NCBI GenBank assembly: GCA_030549335.1
Contig: CM060188.1
Location: 14,449,501-14,513,500, forward strand
Length of the DNA stretch: 64,000 nt
DNA from: Pontederia crassipes
Lineage: Eukaryota; Streptophyta; Magnoliopsida; Commelinales; Pontederiaceae
Direction of reading: 5' to 3'
Part shown: piece by piece, positions 38,106 through 53,700 of the stretch
Layout of the letters: the number at the start of each line of letters is the position of its first letter
Numbering within the stretch: position 1 is the stretch's first letter
Position numbers and translations under genes: made by a program
The notes under the pieces: model-generated
Database searches by the model: none
Told to the model about the DNA's origin: nothing
What the model saw: the letters and a program-made list of their open reading frames with translations, nothing else

Positions 38106-38741
38106 ATTCAAAACAAATAAAACTACGTAAAAGAGACGGTTTGCCACGTGTATCAGGCAAGAACATGTTTGAGTAAGAAAGAGTTCATTAGCCTAATAAT
38201 GATAAATTATATCTCACTCATCTTTTGAACCTTGACTTCTATAAAAGGAATACAAATCCCAATCAGCTCATCTATAAATCTTAGATGATTGTTATAAAAT
38301 GAGAAAAAAATTCAAACAAAGATACCCTGTTGCGATGTCTCGGTATATATTATATGAAGATTGACCGAGCTTTTAGCAAGACAATTTCGAAAACGTGGAG
38401 ACATCCAAAATTTTGCCACATTGAACCGTAGGCTTTGATATGATATTAACACCAAAATGGTAACTATATATCATTGTAACACTAGCAACAAAAAAGTCAA
38501 TTGAACAAAATATTAATGGTGTTTGTCAATGCTTTACAAAGAATCAGACACTTCAAGTTAAATCTATGCTTATAAATGATACATTTCGATTCAGGTGTAG
38601 TATGCGTTCAGACTTCTTAGAAGCTTATTCTTCCCTTTCTTTTCGTTTGATGCTCCAATTTTCAGGTGCCTATGAAGTTTGTGTAGTTGTGATGTCAGTA
38701 GAATACCCTTTAAGACAAATGTATTGAATAAATCAGTGGAC
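38106..38741. other. Intergenic, 3' side of PLD zeta
   Basis: No gene seen. It should contain the 3' untranslated region of PLD zeta. Confidence 0.5.
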
Positions 38742-41700
38742 CTAATGGAAAACTTGAGGTGACGCGTAGTATTCGCCTTCAATGAAAGCTGGCCTCAAGT
38801 CCTCGATACACATGAAATCCAAGGGAAAAGAAACAAGGTGACCCCTAACAGAACCTAATCTCTCCATTGGATCTGTATTTTTCACTTGCCCGTTTTGATA
38901 GGATTCAAGTTTCTCCGGAGCAACACCAATATCAATAGTCGTGTATCCGTGTTTCTCCTTCCAGTAACTCGTGCTTTGTCGCAAAGCAGCTCTGCGCACA
39001 TTTTACATACTTCAGAGAAATAGCATTATGCACTATAGAGAAGAACCACATCATATTACACAATGATACCTGGAGTGAATGAGATCACTGGGAACACATG
39101 AAAATACATCTTGATAAATCATGGTGTTGGTCTGGAAAAGGAGATGTTAGAATCATTTCATTTTTATCCTCTTCTGGAAGACAAAAAGCTGTAACAATCT
39201 TATCATATCATCGAATTTCATCTATGCAGATTTCTGTATACATGTCAGGTGTAAAGTCATGGTATGATTAATATCAAAAGAAGTGAACAAGGTGGAAATG
39301 CAAGTACAACTACAAGAATGGTGTTGAGATACTACCAACTAGATAGACTTTTGTGTAATTGTGAAAATTAGAATGGGACACCATGTGGTTTTATTTAGGA
39401 AATTAAAATATTCGAAAAAGATGCAGTAATAGACCTTTAATAAAAAAGATGTCGTAATGAGTTTGCAAGAATCTTCATATTGGTACTTAACTATGACAGA
39501 AGGAACAAAAAAAATCCAGATTTCGATAAAATACTAATGATTCATGTAGGTGTCCTTTTCATATGTCCATATCTTTTTGTAAAGAACATTGCATGTATAA
39601 ATTTTCTTCAGAAAACACGACATAAGTGACAGGAAAACTGTCAAGATGTCTGGGCAGAGAAAATAAAAAAAATTCTATCCCTGAAAAAGCAATAATAATT
39701 TCTTTCAGTTTTTTGGCTTCTACTTTTGAGATACCTTTGCAGTTGCCATCCAGATGTCCTTGTATGTTGCATCATCAATAGGATCCTTAATCTGGCTGAT
39801 CTGAAGAGATTAAAATGAAATATTAAGTATAAAAACAAGAATGTGATAAGCCTGAGACATGTGATGCAAGAGAACTTCATGTCAGGAACTTGATGAAACC
39901 TTAATGTAAATGCACGATAATCTGCATATCTAGTAGTTATATGCCAAATAGAACTGTTTAGGAACAGGCTTATTCCTATTGAAAGTGGTATTTACTTATT
40001 ATTTATTGAGGCGTTCAATGATACTTTCATATTAGTAACTGAACCCCTAGTTATCTTGGAAACATGACAAAAGCATGCTAAGACAATAGAAGTGCTAACT
40101 CAAGATAGCAAAGTAAATAGAGACAAATAGTAGAAAATCCCAATACTTGCCAAAGTAGGATACAACAATCCAAGATGAAGCACAGGTACAGGCGTGACAG
40201 TATAGTGGAAAAGTCTATCATGACTCACTATATATGAAGGAACTGTGGTTAGCTATGACTTTAAGGGAAAGATATCATGATTTGCATCTGAAGTTTGATT
40301 TTTCCATAACCAAAAATGAATGAATGCACTAGTTAGCAATTAGGTATCTCAAATATACTGCATCTCATTTACACGTTCCTATTAGCCTAAAAGCAAGCAA
40401 ACTGAATCTAGGAAACAAACATAACAAATAGATATCTCAAATATCTGCATAATTTTAAATACATCTGAAGGTAACTAACTCAGTCAGGACAAAGGTTTCA
40501 TACCTCCACAGAATGAAGACCCAGGTGCTCCAGCCATAAAGATAGGCGGAGGCTATGAGAAAATTTTCCCGCTTTCCATGGCTTCCCATTCATATTTGAA
40601 TCAACAAATTCTTTGTCTTCAATAAGTACACCAATCTGATGAAGAGAAGAAAGAGGACTGTGAATTCATGAGATAAAAGAAATTAAGATAAGAGAAGTAA
40701 ACATCAAGTTTATAGAGTTATAAGGAATGGACCAAGGCACCCTATTATTCATAGCCATATTGACTCATATACCGTGTATCAGTTTCACTGGGCAGAATGG
40801 GCACATGCTCATTTTGTGTTGTTTGAGACCCTGCTTATCACAGATCATACATGATTTATCGTTTGTGGCAGTAAGGGCATCAGTGAGGGTTTTCACCAAT
40901 AGATCTTTAACTATTGTTTTTCTTTTGTTTTTTGTGTGTATCTTTTTTGTAATGTGTTTTGGAACGTCATATTCCTTCCATGTTTACTGGTTTTTTGTGA
41001 CAGTGGTAGATGGAATCATGGACTGTCATGTGCATAGCCAGATAAGGCATGAGCCACCATGACACTTAAAGCCTATTCGATGCTAATTCCCAGCAGAAAA
41101 TAAATTGCTCCAGTAAATACAGATGATAAAATCCATGAAATTCGAAAAGAGAAAAGTTTCAGCAATCTCCTAAAGATGTTGTTGTTGATAACCAAAAAAT
41201 GATATTGCTAATTTTCAATCCAGCCAGCATATTCTTTGCATATTAGATCAGCAAGTCAAACATAGTGCAATACTGCGATGACCAGAATTTTGATAGATAA
41301 GGACAATATCACAATGACACAGCTTCAACCTGATATTAAACATTGTAGGATTGCCTAATGTGTGTGTGTTTGTCCAATTAAGAAGCTCACTTCCTTTCAA
41401 ATTTTGGTTTTCTAAGCACAGACGAGAACTTTTGGGAAGGTCTCCTACCTCCGGGTCCTTCAATTTTTGTGCCAAGATGCTTCGACACTTTATATTAAAA
41501 GATAATGTTATGTTTGCTTTAAAAAAAAGTGTGCGCTTCAACCCAACATTAAACAACATCCTAGGAGAGCCTAATTGCCATGTGTGTGCGCTTCAACCTG
41601 ACATTAAAGAACATCCTAGGATAGCCTAATCACCATATGCACGTGTGTGTGCGCGTGTCACCGGGTGTTTCTCCCAAGACACAAACACGCAAAGCCTTGT

Positions 41701-44700
41701 GATACCAATGCCACTCAACTCATACTTATGCCTACTCTGCTCTACATTGTCTTGCGGAGTACCAAGTTGTTCGCCTAACAGCACAATTTTATAAGGTCGT
41801 TGCTTTGAATGGAGCATGTTATCCTTACCATTTAGTCTTTTGTATTTTTCATTTTTTAGTCTTAGTATAGAGTTGAGCGATGACATTCTTATAATACGCG
41901 TGATAGTAAAATTGCACCCTCGGATATGTACGTTATAATCTAACAATCTAACCTGGCCTACGATATATTAAGGAGGTGAGCCTAGTCACTCCCCCCCCCC
42001 CCCCAAGCCCATATGTATTTCTACTCAATGCAAGCAAGCATTCCAATTCTAGTGTATTTGCCTAAAGCATGGTGTAGTAACCCATATTGTTTGACCTTTT
42101 CCGTTTGGATGTCAACCGCTCAAATGCTTGCACGAGTGTCTCACCACAGGATTGCCACGGTGCCATGATGACTCATAGCACACCATCGTCATGCCTATGA
42201 TCAAGAAGCCTATACTTAAGTGCGTGTGGGTGTGGGTGTGGGCGTGGGTGCACGTGAGGGCGCGCCCATGTATCCATGCATGTGTGGGTGAAATGAAGAT
42301 GTCTACATATTTTTAAATTTACAGCTGTGATATTTTATCAAAAGTATTCATATAAAGAATTTGTACCATCCATATATACATGATTCATGTATGTGCGTGC
42401 ATGAAATGAAGATGTCTACATATTTTTAACTATCATATTTTAAATTTACAGTTGTAATAGGTTATCAAAATATTCAGATAAAGAATTTGTAGGCATGGAT
42501 AGTTTTAATAACGGATCACAATCGTTGATCTAAAATTTTATAGTAAAAAATATGCTTGACATGGTGTAAAGAAAATTTATGCATGGCACTCTCACTAATC
42601 CCTATATATCTTGATATAAACAAGAAAGACATACCACTTCCGAAAAACTACAATACAGAGTACCAATAGATGGGAACATCTTATAAAGTCATGCTTCTAC
42701 TAATACAAGAAATACACAAGGTTGACCCCTGATACATTCAAAACCAATCAAATAAAAGCCCTATATCCTGAAGTTGAAACATCCTACGAATGTTCACAGC
42801 AAAAAAAAAAAAAGACAACCACAATGAATTTCATACTTCATAGTAGGCTGTGAAACCTAACATATGATATCATCTAACATTAAGGCTAAACATAATAGCA
42901 GCTTAATACCTCAGAATCCCTTGAACCAAGCAAACTTCTGTCATTTATATTAGCTGACCCAATCAATGCCACACGATCATCAATAATCATCAACTTGCTA
43001 TGCACATATACCTGGAGGGGTTAAGACTATTAGCAAAAGACTCTTTCCATCTAGAAGAGAAGAAAGCCAGAAATGATAAGAAATTCAAAAGGCTGCATTT
43101 TTGTTTCCTCGAGCGCAAAAGAAGAAACATGCATAAGATCAAATTATCACAACAACAATTGTTAGAACATAGCTGGACGACTTCAGTTTGCATAGATTCT
43201 CAAGATTTTGTAGCCAAACTGACTGTAGATTAGTAATTAAAATAATCTCATTTTTTTTATCAAGACTTAGGGCTCATAATATATGAGTTTCATCAATAAG
43301 CATTGCTTGAAATCCCATAAAAATATCCATTGGAGTTCATTGTGAAACAAATATGCACATGTGAAAATAATTGAAGTAAACTCATTCATCATCTAAGATG
43401 TGCTAATCAGCTATGTGGACTTGCAGATCTACCCAGCAAACTAAATAGAAATTAATTGTACTGAAAGTAAAACAGAGATAGTCAGAGATTAATTTTGTGC
43501 TTTATAAGACAACTTGTAATGAGCTTTCATGCAGGTTGGAGCGCTTTAAATTTCTCTACTCCACTATAAAATGTTTAAACGTATCTGACAGAAAAATTAT
43601 CTTCATAAACGGCATGCACATCTGATCGAGTAAATGAATCAACTTGATGGTGATAATTCTTGTTAGAGAAATCAAACTATAGAAATCTTCACCTGATTTG
43701 TAACCAGTGTTCCTCCATCAGAAAGTTTTCCATATGCTCGAAGCCCGTAGAAAGAAATGAAGTCGTGTGCTTTGGGGCCCATTATATCATAAAGATTTTG
43801 CAATATTGAGTTCGGTCCCCTACAAATTGTCCGGTATTGCCAATGCATTATTGCTCTCACAGATGCAGCCCCACTATCATCCATGCCACCCTATGAAAAA
43901 AGGCACACAGTTTAAGATACCATCAGCCACCAAGGTTGACTTTGTAAATGCTACCCCAATGGAATTCGAAATATCATGCATACACTTGTCAAGCTTCCAT
44001 TTCACATGTATTGATCAAGTTAAAACTTATTTTTCCATATTTTAGGTGGATGTTGGACATTGGACTTTCATTTCGAGTAACTGAGTAAGTACAAACATCA
44101 GCGCTTCTCAGAAGCAATGAAATGTCTGGACATTTCTATGCTATATAAAAAAATCTACCATAATCCAAAGAAAGAACAAAATGACTACCTGGAACCCTGG
44201 CAATAATGGTATAACTATGATAACCCTGAAAGGCTTCTTCTCTCTCTCTGCTCGCATGATTCGCCGATACAATGCTTCTAAAACACGATTCTTTATTATG
44301 TCATCTCCCGAAAGGCCTGATATGAAAAATTGATTCTGAAATGACAGAAGAAATACAACCATCAGAAAATGACAGAAACAGATGAAGGAAATGGGGCTCT
44401 CAATGATGTTATTTCTTACAACCAACTTTGGGGTTTTAATTTCATGCCCTACCACTTCCAATACAACCAGAAATGTCATAGATATGTACCCAAAAAAAAA
44501 TGAAATGTCATTAAGCATGCATAGTCCCTAGACTCCTTACTCTAGTTCAGGACACGACATATCATAGTCATCTTGTCTTTCGTAAAATGTGGAACTTTTT
44601 TAGGATGAACTTGCAACAGAGCCCCATATGTTAAATTGCCTTGTCACATCACTTGCAATATAATGCACAGCACATGAACTTCTTTTGCAACAGTAGGATG

Positions 44701-47700
44701 CTTTATTGATATTGTTTAAAATATTTATTCTAAGGCTAACTTAAGTCAAGAAAGGGTGACTACTTCAGACATTCAGATTGGCATGCAAAACAAAAACATG
44801 AAATCATTATCTAATCATATACTGATAAAGGCCTCATTATACAATTAGTATTCATTGAAACTGAGTGATTTGAGGCAGGATCATCCAAATGCATGTCAGC
44901 ATTTTTTAGGGATCACATCTCAGAGCTACGGTATTGATTACCTAATTTCTTAAACATGAAAACTTCCTTTGAAGGAAAATGCTAAGCATGCCTATCAAAA
45001 TGGTTAATGGGAACTCAGATATGCAAACTTACCTCTATGTATATGAAGTGTTCTGCCTTTTCAATAAGAGAGAAGTAAGCATTGTGTATGCTGTCTTCAG
45101 TTTGGCTTGTTCCAGCTGACCATTGACCAACGCTTCTAATAACCTAGCTCAAGAAAATAACAAACTCTAAAATTAATTACAAAGTTATCAAGGAAACAAA
45201 TAGAACAACAATGATGAATCAAAAGTAAATGCAAATCATAGGTTACTGTAAAATCACAAGAGAATTGATTTCGAATCCATCACATAAGCTTTCAGATATC
45301 ATCAATACAGTCCTCTGATATATAATATAAATGGATGAAGGACCCCAGGTCACCTTTTCCTTTCCACCTCAAGAAAAAATAGAAAATACATATATGGATT
45401 CTTTCATATTAGATTTATTTGTATGTACGATTCGAATGAAGCAAATAAACAATTAATGTTGAACCACGTACTCCATACTTTTCATTTCACATATGTGCAT
45501 AAATTAAAAATAGTAAATAAATAAATGAAGCAGCAGCCTAATTGAAGTTTGGCAATGCTTCAAAAAATGCCGAAATATTAGAAGAGATGTGGATAACCTA
45601 GTACAGATCTTTCCAATGCTAAGTGAGATATCACATTCCATTAATGTACTCTGTTCCATGGCGTACTGTTGAAATACAATTGCAGTGCCAAACCTGCCCT
45701 ATATTAACATTAATGCTTAATATTATCCCTCTTTGTGTATACAAATTAAACTGCAGAGTTGAATATCGAAAATGACATCAACAGATGAGACTTGAGATAG
45801 ACTGCATCAACCTGAAATAACTTTCTAAAGTTTGGTTGAGAACGAATGCACCATGAAAATATCATAATTTGCAAAGAAAATGATGACTAAGAATCAAATG
45901 CACTATGGGAGTAACATTATTTATTTATCTGTTTATTTTTTAGGAGTGGGAATACCTTTGCAAAGAACATGACGGCCAGTGGCTTTCTTGAGACCCAAAG
46001 TTTAGCAACTTATCACTAAATTATCCAAATATAACATTTATAAATAAGTTTTTTTTTTCCAAAAGAGAGACTTGGAAACTTGGGATCTCAGCAGGAAATG
46101 TAGAGATCTGTTTTTTTTTTTTTGAAGTGAGAGATCTGAAATTTAAATGAGAACCTCTAGTGATAAATTTAGATGCAAGATATTATGTAGAATTATACCT
46201 CCTAAATCAAATATATTCAAAACATATATATACATATACATGTAGCACTGTATATTTCAAAAATATATTATTTATAGGTTGCTTCAATCAGGCATCATTA
46301 TTCTTTGAGGGAACTCCATAAAATGGAAAGTAAAGAGATGGAATCAAAGTATCCTTCAATGTGGCCAGAATTCATCTCGATTTAATTTATAATGGCTCAA
46401 ACAAACCTGACAACGACATGATGCACGGGGACCAACTTGTCTAGCTTCCTCAGCCGAGACAACTTGGCTGCCACGCTCCTGTTTCTCCCACCAATCCTCC
46501 TCCATGTTCTGTAAAGACGCCTGTGCAATCACATCAAAAGCCCTCTCTTTCAGAGGTTGGGGAGAACCAAGATCATCCACGAAACCTTTCATCTGCATAT
46601 CTTTGGCTGAATGTTCAACTTTGGGTTTCCTACATGGAAAGGAATGGTTGTGGCTGATTCTATTAGGATGATCTGAAATATCATGACTGATGAGAAAACT
46701 CGAGACTTTGGCATTTCCATCAGGACTTGTTAGTCCATCAGGCTCTTGTGGCAAAAGCAACGGGATATCTTGAGAAGATGAACGGGAAGGAAAGGAATCT
46801 TGCTTCTTAATATCCTTCGCCTTGATATCTTCTTCCTTAGTCTGACCAATCACTCTTTTATTTTTCCCCATGTAATGTGGAATAACCATGTGCTGTTGAG
46901 GCATCAACAAGGGGATCGCCTGCTCGTTTGGAGCTTTGTTTCTCTAAATGAAGATGTTCATGTAGAAATAGGGTAAGTTTTTTAAAGAAATATCTCAAGA
47001 AACAAAGAACAGTTTTCTCCTTAAAACCTTTGCATAATTCCAGCGCTGCACAAAGTGCCTAGCCACATCACGGCAAGGTGGTCCCCATAAAGCACAGTGG
47101 ACATCATGCCAAGGCATGCGAGGATACTTTCCACGTTCCAGTTCATCTTTTATTGTATCTTCCCAAGAATTTGGTTCAGATTCCCTCACATAAAGTAAAG
47201 AAGACAATCAGATGAAGTAATTTAAAGAAAAGTTAAGTTAAATTATTGTATCACCATGCTTCCAGTTATATTATGGTAGTTACCTTGGATTATAGTAATC
47301 CTTTCCAGGCCAAACTAGAGGAGGCAAATCACCAACTTTGTGTTCAAAGTCATCATAACGACCAAAGCATAAGTCCAGTCCTCCAATGAAGCATATTCGA
47401 TTATCAACAATAACAATTTTCTCATGATGAGACCTAGTTGTCATACAAGTTGGCATAAAGACTCTTTTAAGGAAGTGTACTAATATATAGTAATAAAACT
47501 GACATCCTAAAATGACAACCTTACCATAAATAAACACCAGTTGAGAAATGATCTGGATAACGTAGAACCTTTACATTCTCATGAATGTTAAGCAATCTCC
47601 TCTTGCTGTATTCACTGTTGATTTTCAAAGCAATAGCAACTTCTTTATAAAGAAGAACATAAATCTGCAGAGGTAGATAAGGATAAGGTTGACAATCAAG

Positions 47701-50700
47701 GCAATGAAATGAGATGATCAATAACTATAGCACATTTTCTATAAGATTGATAGATGACCTCATTAAAGGTTTGACATCAGAAACTGAATGTGTTTACAGT
47801 ATTATCTGCGTAAAAAATTAACCAGGGAATATAATCTTGATTTTCCATACAAATAAAACCTACACTTGCAAAACCTTTCATTCCCCTGAAAGGTGATAAC
47901 CTGGTATAACACAAACAACACAAAGAAAGGAAGACATAGGAACCTTCCAATGGAATCTCAATAGAAGAGGACATTATAGACAGAGGAAGGTAACAATGAG
48001 TAGCAATGGATTATTCAAATTGCAAATAATTTTTCCATTAAGAAATTATTAAATAAATTTCAAGATAAAGCACCAAAAATATAAACCAACAAACTGATGA
48101 AAAAGCTAAACGATGGTCCACTCCAATAAGACAGAACCTTAAAAAGCTTTAGCAGTGAGCTAATCTATAACAAGGATAATGTAGAGAAGTTAAACAGCAT
48201 TTGTGCCACAATGAGTTCCTAATCAATGATTACAAGTAACTGCATTATTTTTTCAATTACAAAGGGAGACTCTGGCCTAGTACAAAGAAAAATAGAAAGA
48301 AATCATCCCGCTTGGAACTCAAACCCTTGACCTCTACAAGAGGAATCAAGGTCCCAACCACTCCACAGAGTTGGTTGGTAGTAATAGTACAGATATCCCT
48401 AAGAAAAAACAATTCACATAAATGAAATTTTTAATCCATGTAAAAGAATAATTAATAGAAAATGCCACAATATCATGCTAGAAATATACCTGAACACCTT
48501 GTTTAGCTTTTGCCTCTAACATGACTTCAAGCCGAGACGACCCATGGATGCTAAAAGGACGTCGCAGATACAATTCTGGGCACACCCACCATCCAGTTAT
48601 GAATATCTGTATTGAAGTTCCATTAACTTTTATACTCAAACCAAGGAAAATTTCTCTATTCCATGTACCAAACAGACCTCTGATTTTGCTTCTTCAATCG
48701 AAGTAGCAATTGCCTCAAAGGCTGCTTGTCCATCAACAAACCATTGAGCATGACTATCATCTTCCGTTAGGCCCCTCGGTGGTGCAAAAGAACCGAATCG
48801 ATGTGGATAACACCAGCCTTCAGGAGGTCGCAACCCAGCATCATTTATAGCTGCAACCCAATCTTTAACTTTTGCATGGCTTCTCATTCTTATTTTTATG
48901 GTCCGAGTCCCGCAAGATAGCTTTTAAGGTAAAACTGATTAGAGACGAAATTGGGCCATGACATAATCAAATAGAATTAACATGTTTGAGAAACAAAAGC
49001 TAACGAACTAGTCAAGTACTTAACATGTAAATCACTAATCAATTAGGCTTAGTCCCTTGAGTGCGTCCCTAGCAAGGGTTAACCAAGTTACTACATCAAC
49101 AAAAAACACCATGGAAAAAGTCATATTTAAAATTTTGTTCTTTTCACTGAAAAATTATATTTGCTTTTTTATTCAATAATATTGCTTCTATGAAAATACT
49201 TCTTTTTTTTTAAGGCCTATGAAAATACTTATGATAAACTTGGATACTTCTTTTTTTCACAAGGATTATTTTTTGCCAAGCGAGTTTTTGTAATAAAGCA
49301 CTGTCATCCCTAGGTTCAGAAAAAAAAAATCCTATAGTAGGGTTTCCCAAAGAAACAAACATAATGAAAATCATTTTAAAAGAGATAGCTCAATTAACTT
49401 ACTTGAAACCCAAAACGCAAAGGATTAGGCTCTTTTGTCTCCTTTGCCAGAAGAACTCGGCCTTCACCATTTCCATCTGAGGGTGGTAAGACATCGAAAA
49501 CAATAATATCCAAAAGCTTAGTATCAAAAGGATCTTCGAGTAAAGCCAAGAAACCCGGTTTTAGTACAGCCCAGACCTGTCGTCAAAATTGAAATTATAA
49601 AGAATTAGAGGCACAAAACATCAATTATTGGGTCTTCTGATACATTCAGTTAACAAAACAAGAAATATATCAACAATATATGGCGGAATGTCTGGGAATG
49701 AAATTACAGGAGTTCATAAAAAACTTTAATGATATGTTACCACACCTCGTTCTCAAAAAGCTATAACCACACTTTTTAACTCAAGAGTATAAAATGATAA
49801 ACTTTCTTTTAGGGGTAAAATGATAATTGAATGTTGCTGTCATGTTTTTGGGCCACATACAAATTAAACTTGCGAACTAATATAAAGGCAAGGCAAGCAT
49901 TCAGTAGCCATAAAATATTATAAAATACAGGAAGTTCAAGGAAAGTGCATTAGCCTTCTACGCTAGGAATCATACAAAGTTGAGAAAGCAATGAGCACAA
50001 TTTTAGAGCTGGTGGATGATTTAATCACAAAATTTCAAGCTCATTCTGATGAAACAATTGGTTTGACATTATATTCAAGCCATGCTGATCTCTGAAGGTG
50101 AAAATCAAATAGCATTTTGTTGGATTACACTACAGTACAGTTGTCTGATTTATAAAAGACAAGCCAGTTACTATGTTTTGCATACAGTATTGAGCTGGCA
50201 CTATGATACAAGCTGAAAATACAACTAAAATAAAGCTAGGATAACTATTGTTAATAGTAAAAGTGCAAGAATCTTAAACACAACTACTAATAATAACTTG
50301 TCAATTCGAGATGCATTAGCCTTCTACGCTAGGAATCATACAAAGTTGAGAAAGCAATGAGCACAATTTTAGAGCTGGTGGATGATCATTTAATCACAAA
50401 ATTTCAAGCTCATTCTGACGAAACAATTGGTTTGACATTATATTCAAGCCATGCTGATCTCTGAAGGTGAAAATCAAATAGCATTTTGTTGTATTACACT
50501 ACAGTACAATTGTCTGATTTATAAAAGACAAGCCAGTTACTATGTTTTGCATACAGTATTGAGCTGGCACTATGATACAAGCTGAAAATACAACTAAAAT
50601 AAAGCTAGGATAACTATTATTAATAGTAAAAGTGCAAGAATCTTAAACACAACTACTAATAATAACTTGTCAATTCGAGATGACAAATCTCCATAAGTCC

Positions 50701-53700
50701 GTATGGAGTGGACCAAACTCCAATTACATAAATGATCAACACATTTCAAAAAGCTCCCCTAAATCTAAAACCCATGCATGTATTTATAACATGCAAATAC
50801 AAATATAACTAACTACCCACTACTTTCTTAACTAACCACTAACTCATACAACTTCTAACTACCCACTACTTAATTAACCAGCCACTAATTAATACAAAGT
50901 GGTATCTTATCACACTAGTATCATATTCTGGTAACTGACATGCTTAAGGCTACAGTAACAGTCAAAATAACAAACTTGGGGAAAATCAAAAAGGAAAAAT
51001 TTGCAATAGTATAATTTATTGTTCTTCAAAGTTAAGGTATAAAGGACTCTTGAGTATAACAGTTACCTTTTGCCAGTTGTCATTACAACAGTTAAACCAA
51101 CCACAGCAACAACTTCTATTGTCATCTCTCTTTTGAATATTTGGCAGATGTCTAACTGTAACATAATCTTCTTTTAGCTTGGGTCCGTACTCTGGGCAAA
51201 ATGATAGCCTTGAAACCTCCAGAAATCTGCAAACCTGCACATAAGATCAATGACCATAACACAATCAACAGGCAAGATTCCAGTTTACTGTGAAATTCCT
51301 ACTTGAATTTTCAAAGTGCTTCAGCAATGCTCTTACTACATGAATCCTCAAAGTTACAGTAGATTTTGACAAAAAAGAAAAAGAAAGATAGATAATTAAC
51401 AACCAATTGTACAAAATCTCAGGTAAAAATGATTAATCTTGATCTGATTTGATAACTCAGCAAAGAGCTTGGCATGCAACTTTGAAACTTGTTCACCACT
51501 CTACACAAAAGTCTTTGTGTTCATTTTCTTCGCAAAAGTAATAAAGTTTTCATCTCTATGTAGGATCATTATCACTTCTACGAAGAAGTCTCAATTTGCT
51601 TGTTTACACCATTTGAAATGACAAATATCATAAAGCCATACGTAGAATGAGATAATACCTCTTGAGAATTCACAATATCCAAGTTCCCCAGAAAGTGATT
51701 CAGATATCCGTGCATAGCAACTTTCGCTCTGTCAGAAATTGAATGCTGCCTGCCTAATGCTGGTCGAATAATTGGAAGTGCAGCACTAGAGGGTACATTT
51801 CTGCATAAGAGTGTGAAACCTCAGCATTAGATTCTTTTTTGTGATAGCACAACATGAGATTCAAGAAGACTTGACTTGTTTTCCTACAATGAATCTCCGG
51901 GAGGAAGACAGACTCAACAGACTATATATGTTCGTACCTATCTTACTATAGATGCATAAGCTACTAAATCTACTTTAACCGGATGGTTCTATGGTTGACT
52001 TTGTTGATTGTGAATTTATTAGGTTTTTATCCAATTATCGCCAAGGTGAGAATCTGACTATTAATCCTTTTAGAGGCAATGAAGGCTGAAACTATGAAGG
52101 ATAAATTCAGAAATACAAAAGGGAAATACATGCATATAAAAATACTGTATATATATGCATGTACTGTAATATGATATCAGTTGAAGATTGTTATGAACAG
52201 GAAAAAACCAGTTGCTTGGTTCAAGTCAGCAAAGTTCGGAGCATTGAGATATCAGCAAAGAACTTTCTAACAAAAACAGCACAGAAAATCATGTTGATCT
52301 TAATTTAGGACGCAATTACATCTTGCACCAATTATTGGTTAATGATGATAAGTCACCAGTTTGAATTGATGGTAATGAAGAGAGTTTAGATCTTATAAAA
52401 GCAGGTAAAATGAATTAAAATTATCTAGAAGAATTAACATCAACAGTATAGGCAAGTAGATTCAGTTACAAGTTGGCTCCCAATTGCGCTACTACCTTTT
52501 CAAAAATAAAAAAAGTTTATAGTACTTTTATACTTAATTCTCTGCTTGCAACTTTTGTATTCTTACCTGTTTCTGGTATAACTTTCCTCATGTGGCAATG
52601 ATACAGGATCGTCATCAACCTCGTCATCATCATGTATAACTGGTGGATGTTCCCATAAACCCAGATTTTGAAGCCATTCTTTAACCTTATATAGAAAATG
52701 TCATTAAAATGACAAATAAAAATGATCTGACAACTACAGATAAAAGTTTGAAAGGCTTGTGGGCGTCTCATTCGACTAAGAATAAAACGAACAGCACAGA
52801 CAATCAACTATTAACATTAATATTTCAGGAGAAAAAAGTTATATAAGGAGCAAGAAGGAGATGGTTAATTAGATAAGATAGGTATATACCTGCTCTTGTT
52901 TCTCATGAAATTCCTCAACAAATGTGCGCTTCTTCAAAGCAATATGTAGGTAAAGAACTTGTGAGGCTTTCTTTACTAAGCGCCATCTAAACTGTTAACA
53001 GAAATGCAGAAGATAATTCATAACCGTGGTTAAAAAAAACATTATATGACAGTGAAAGTGTGTTCTTTTATGAGAAAGAGAGTGAAAGACTTTAGTAATA
53101 TACAGCATCATGCAAAAATATAAATACTCAACAAACCAGTGTAGCTGAGATGAAAATGTTAAGATAGGAGTTACTGATAAAGATATGTTAAGGAACAAAT
53201 ACATTCACGGTATATTAAGAGTCCCCCGAAAATTGAGGTCAATGTAACCGTTTTGGACATACTCTTAGATGGTCTATGATACTCCCTGAAGGAAAGTTGA
53301 AATTCTTCAAGTTCATGTCTAGAGCAAGAAATATTTTAATAGGAACTCTAAGAAATGATATGCTATGTGCTGGTTTAAGTAGTAATATAGTCATTACTAG
53401 AGTTATCGGAAAGGCAAAGTACATGACTTTACAGCTTTTTTTTTGAAGTGGGACATGACTTACAGCTAGTTGTTATCGACTTTGTATATAAGTATCTCCC
53501 TCTAAGAAAACATTGCAGTGAAACAAGAGGAAGGCAGTAATATGAATTAAATCAGTTACATAAAGTGAGATAAAAAAGCTGTTTCTTATTGGTGTTTTTG
53601 GTACAAATTTTAATACTGAGGAATATTGGTTTATGACGATGCATTTGCTTGCTTTTTTCCCTGTAAATTTTAGGATGAGCAAGACTGGATATTCCTTGAA

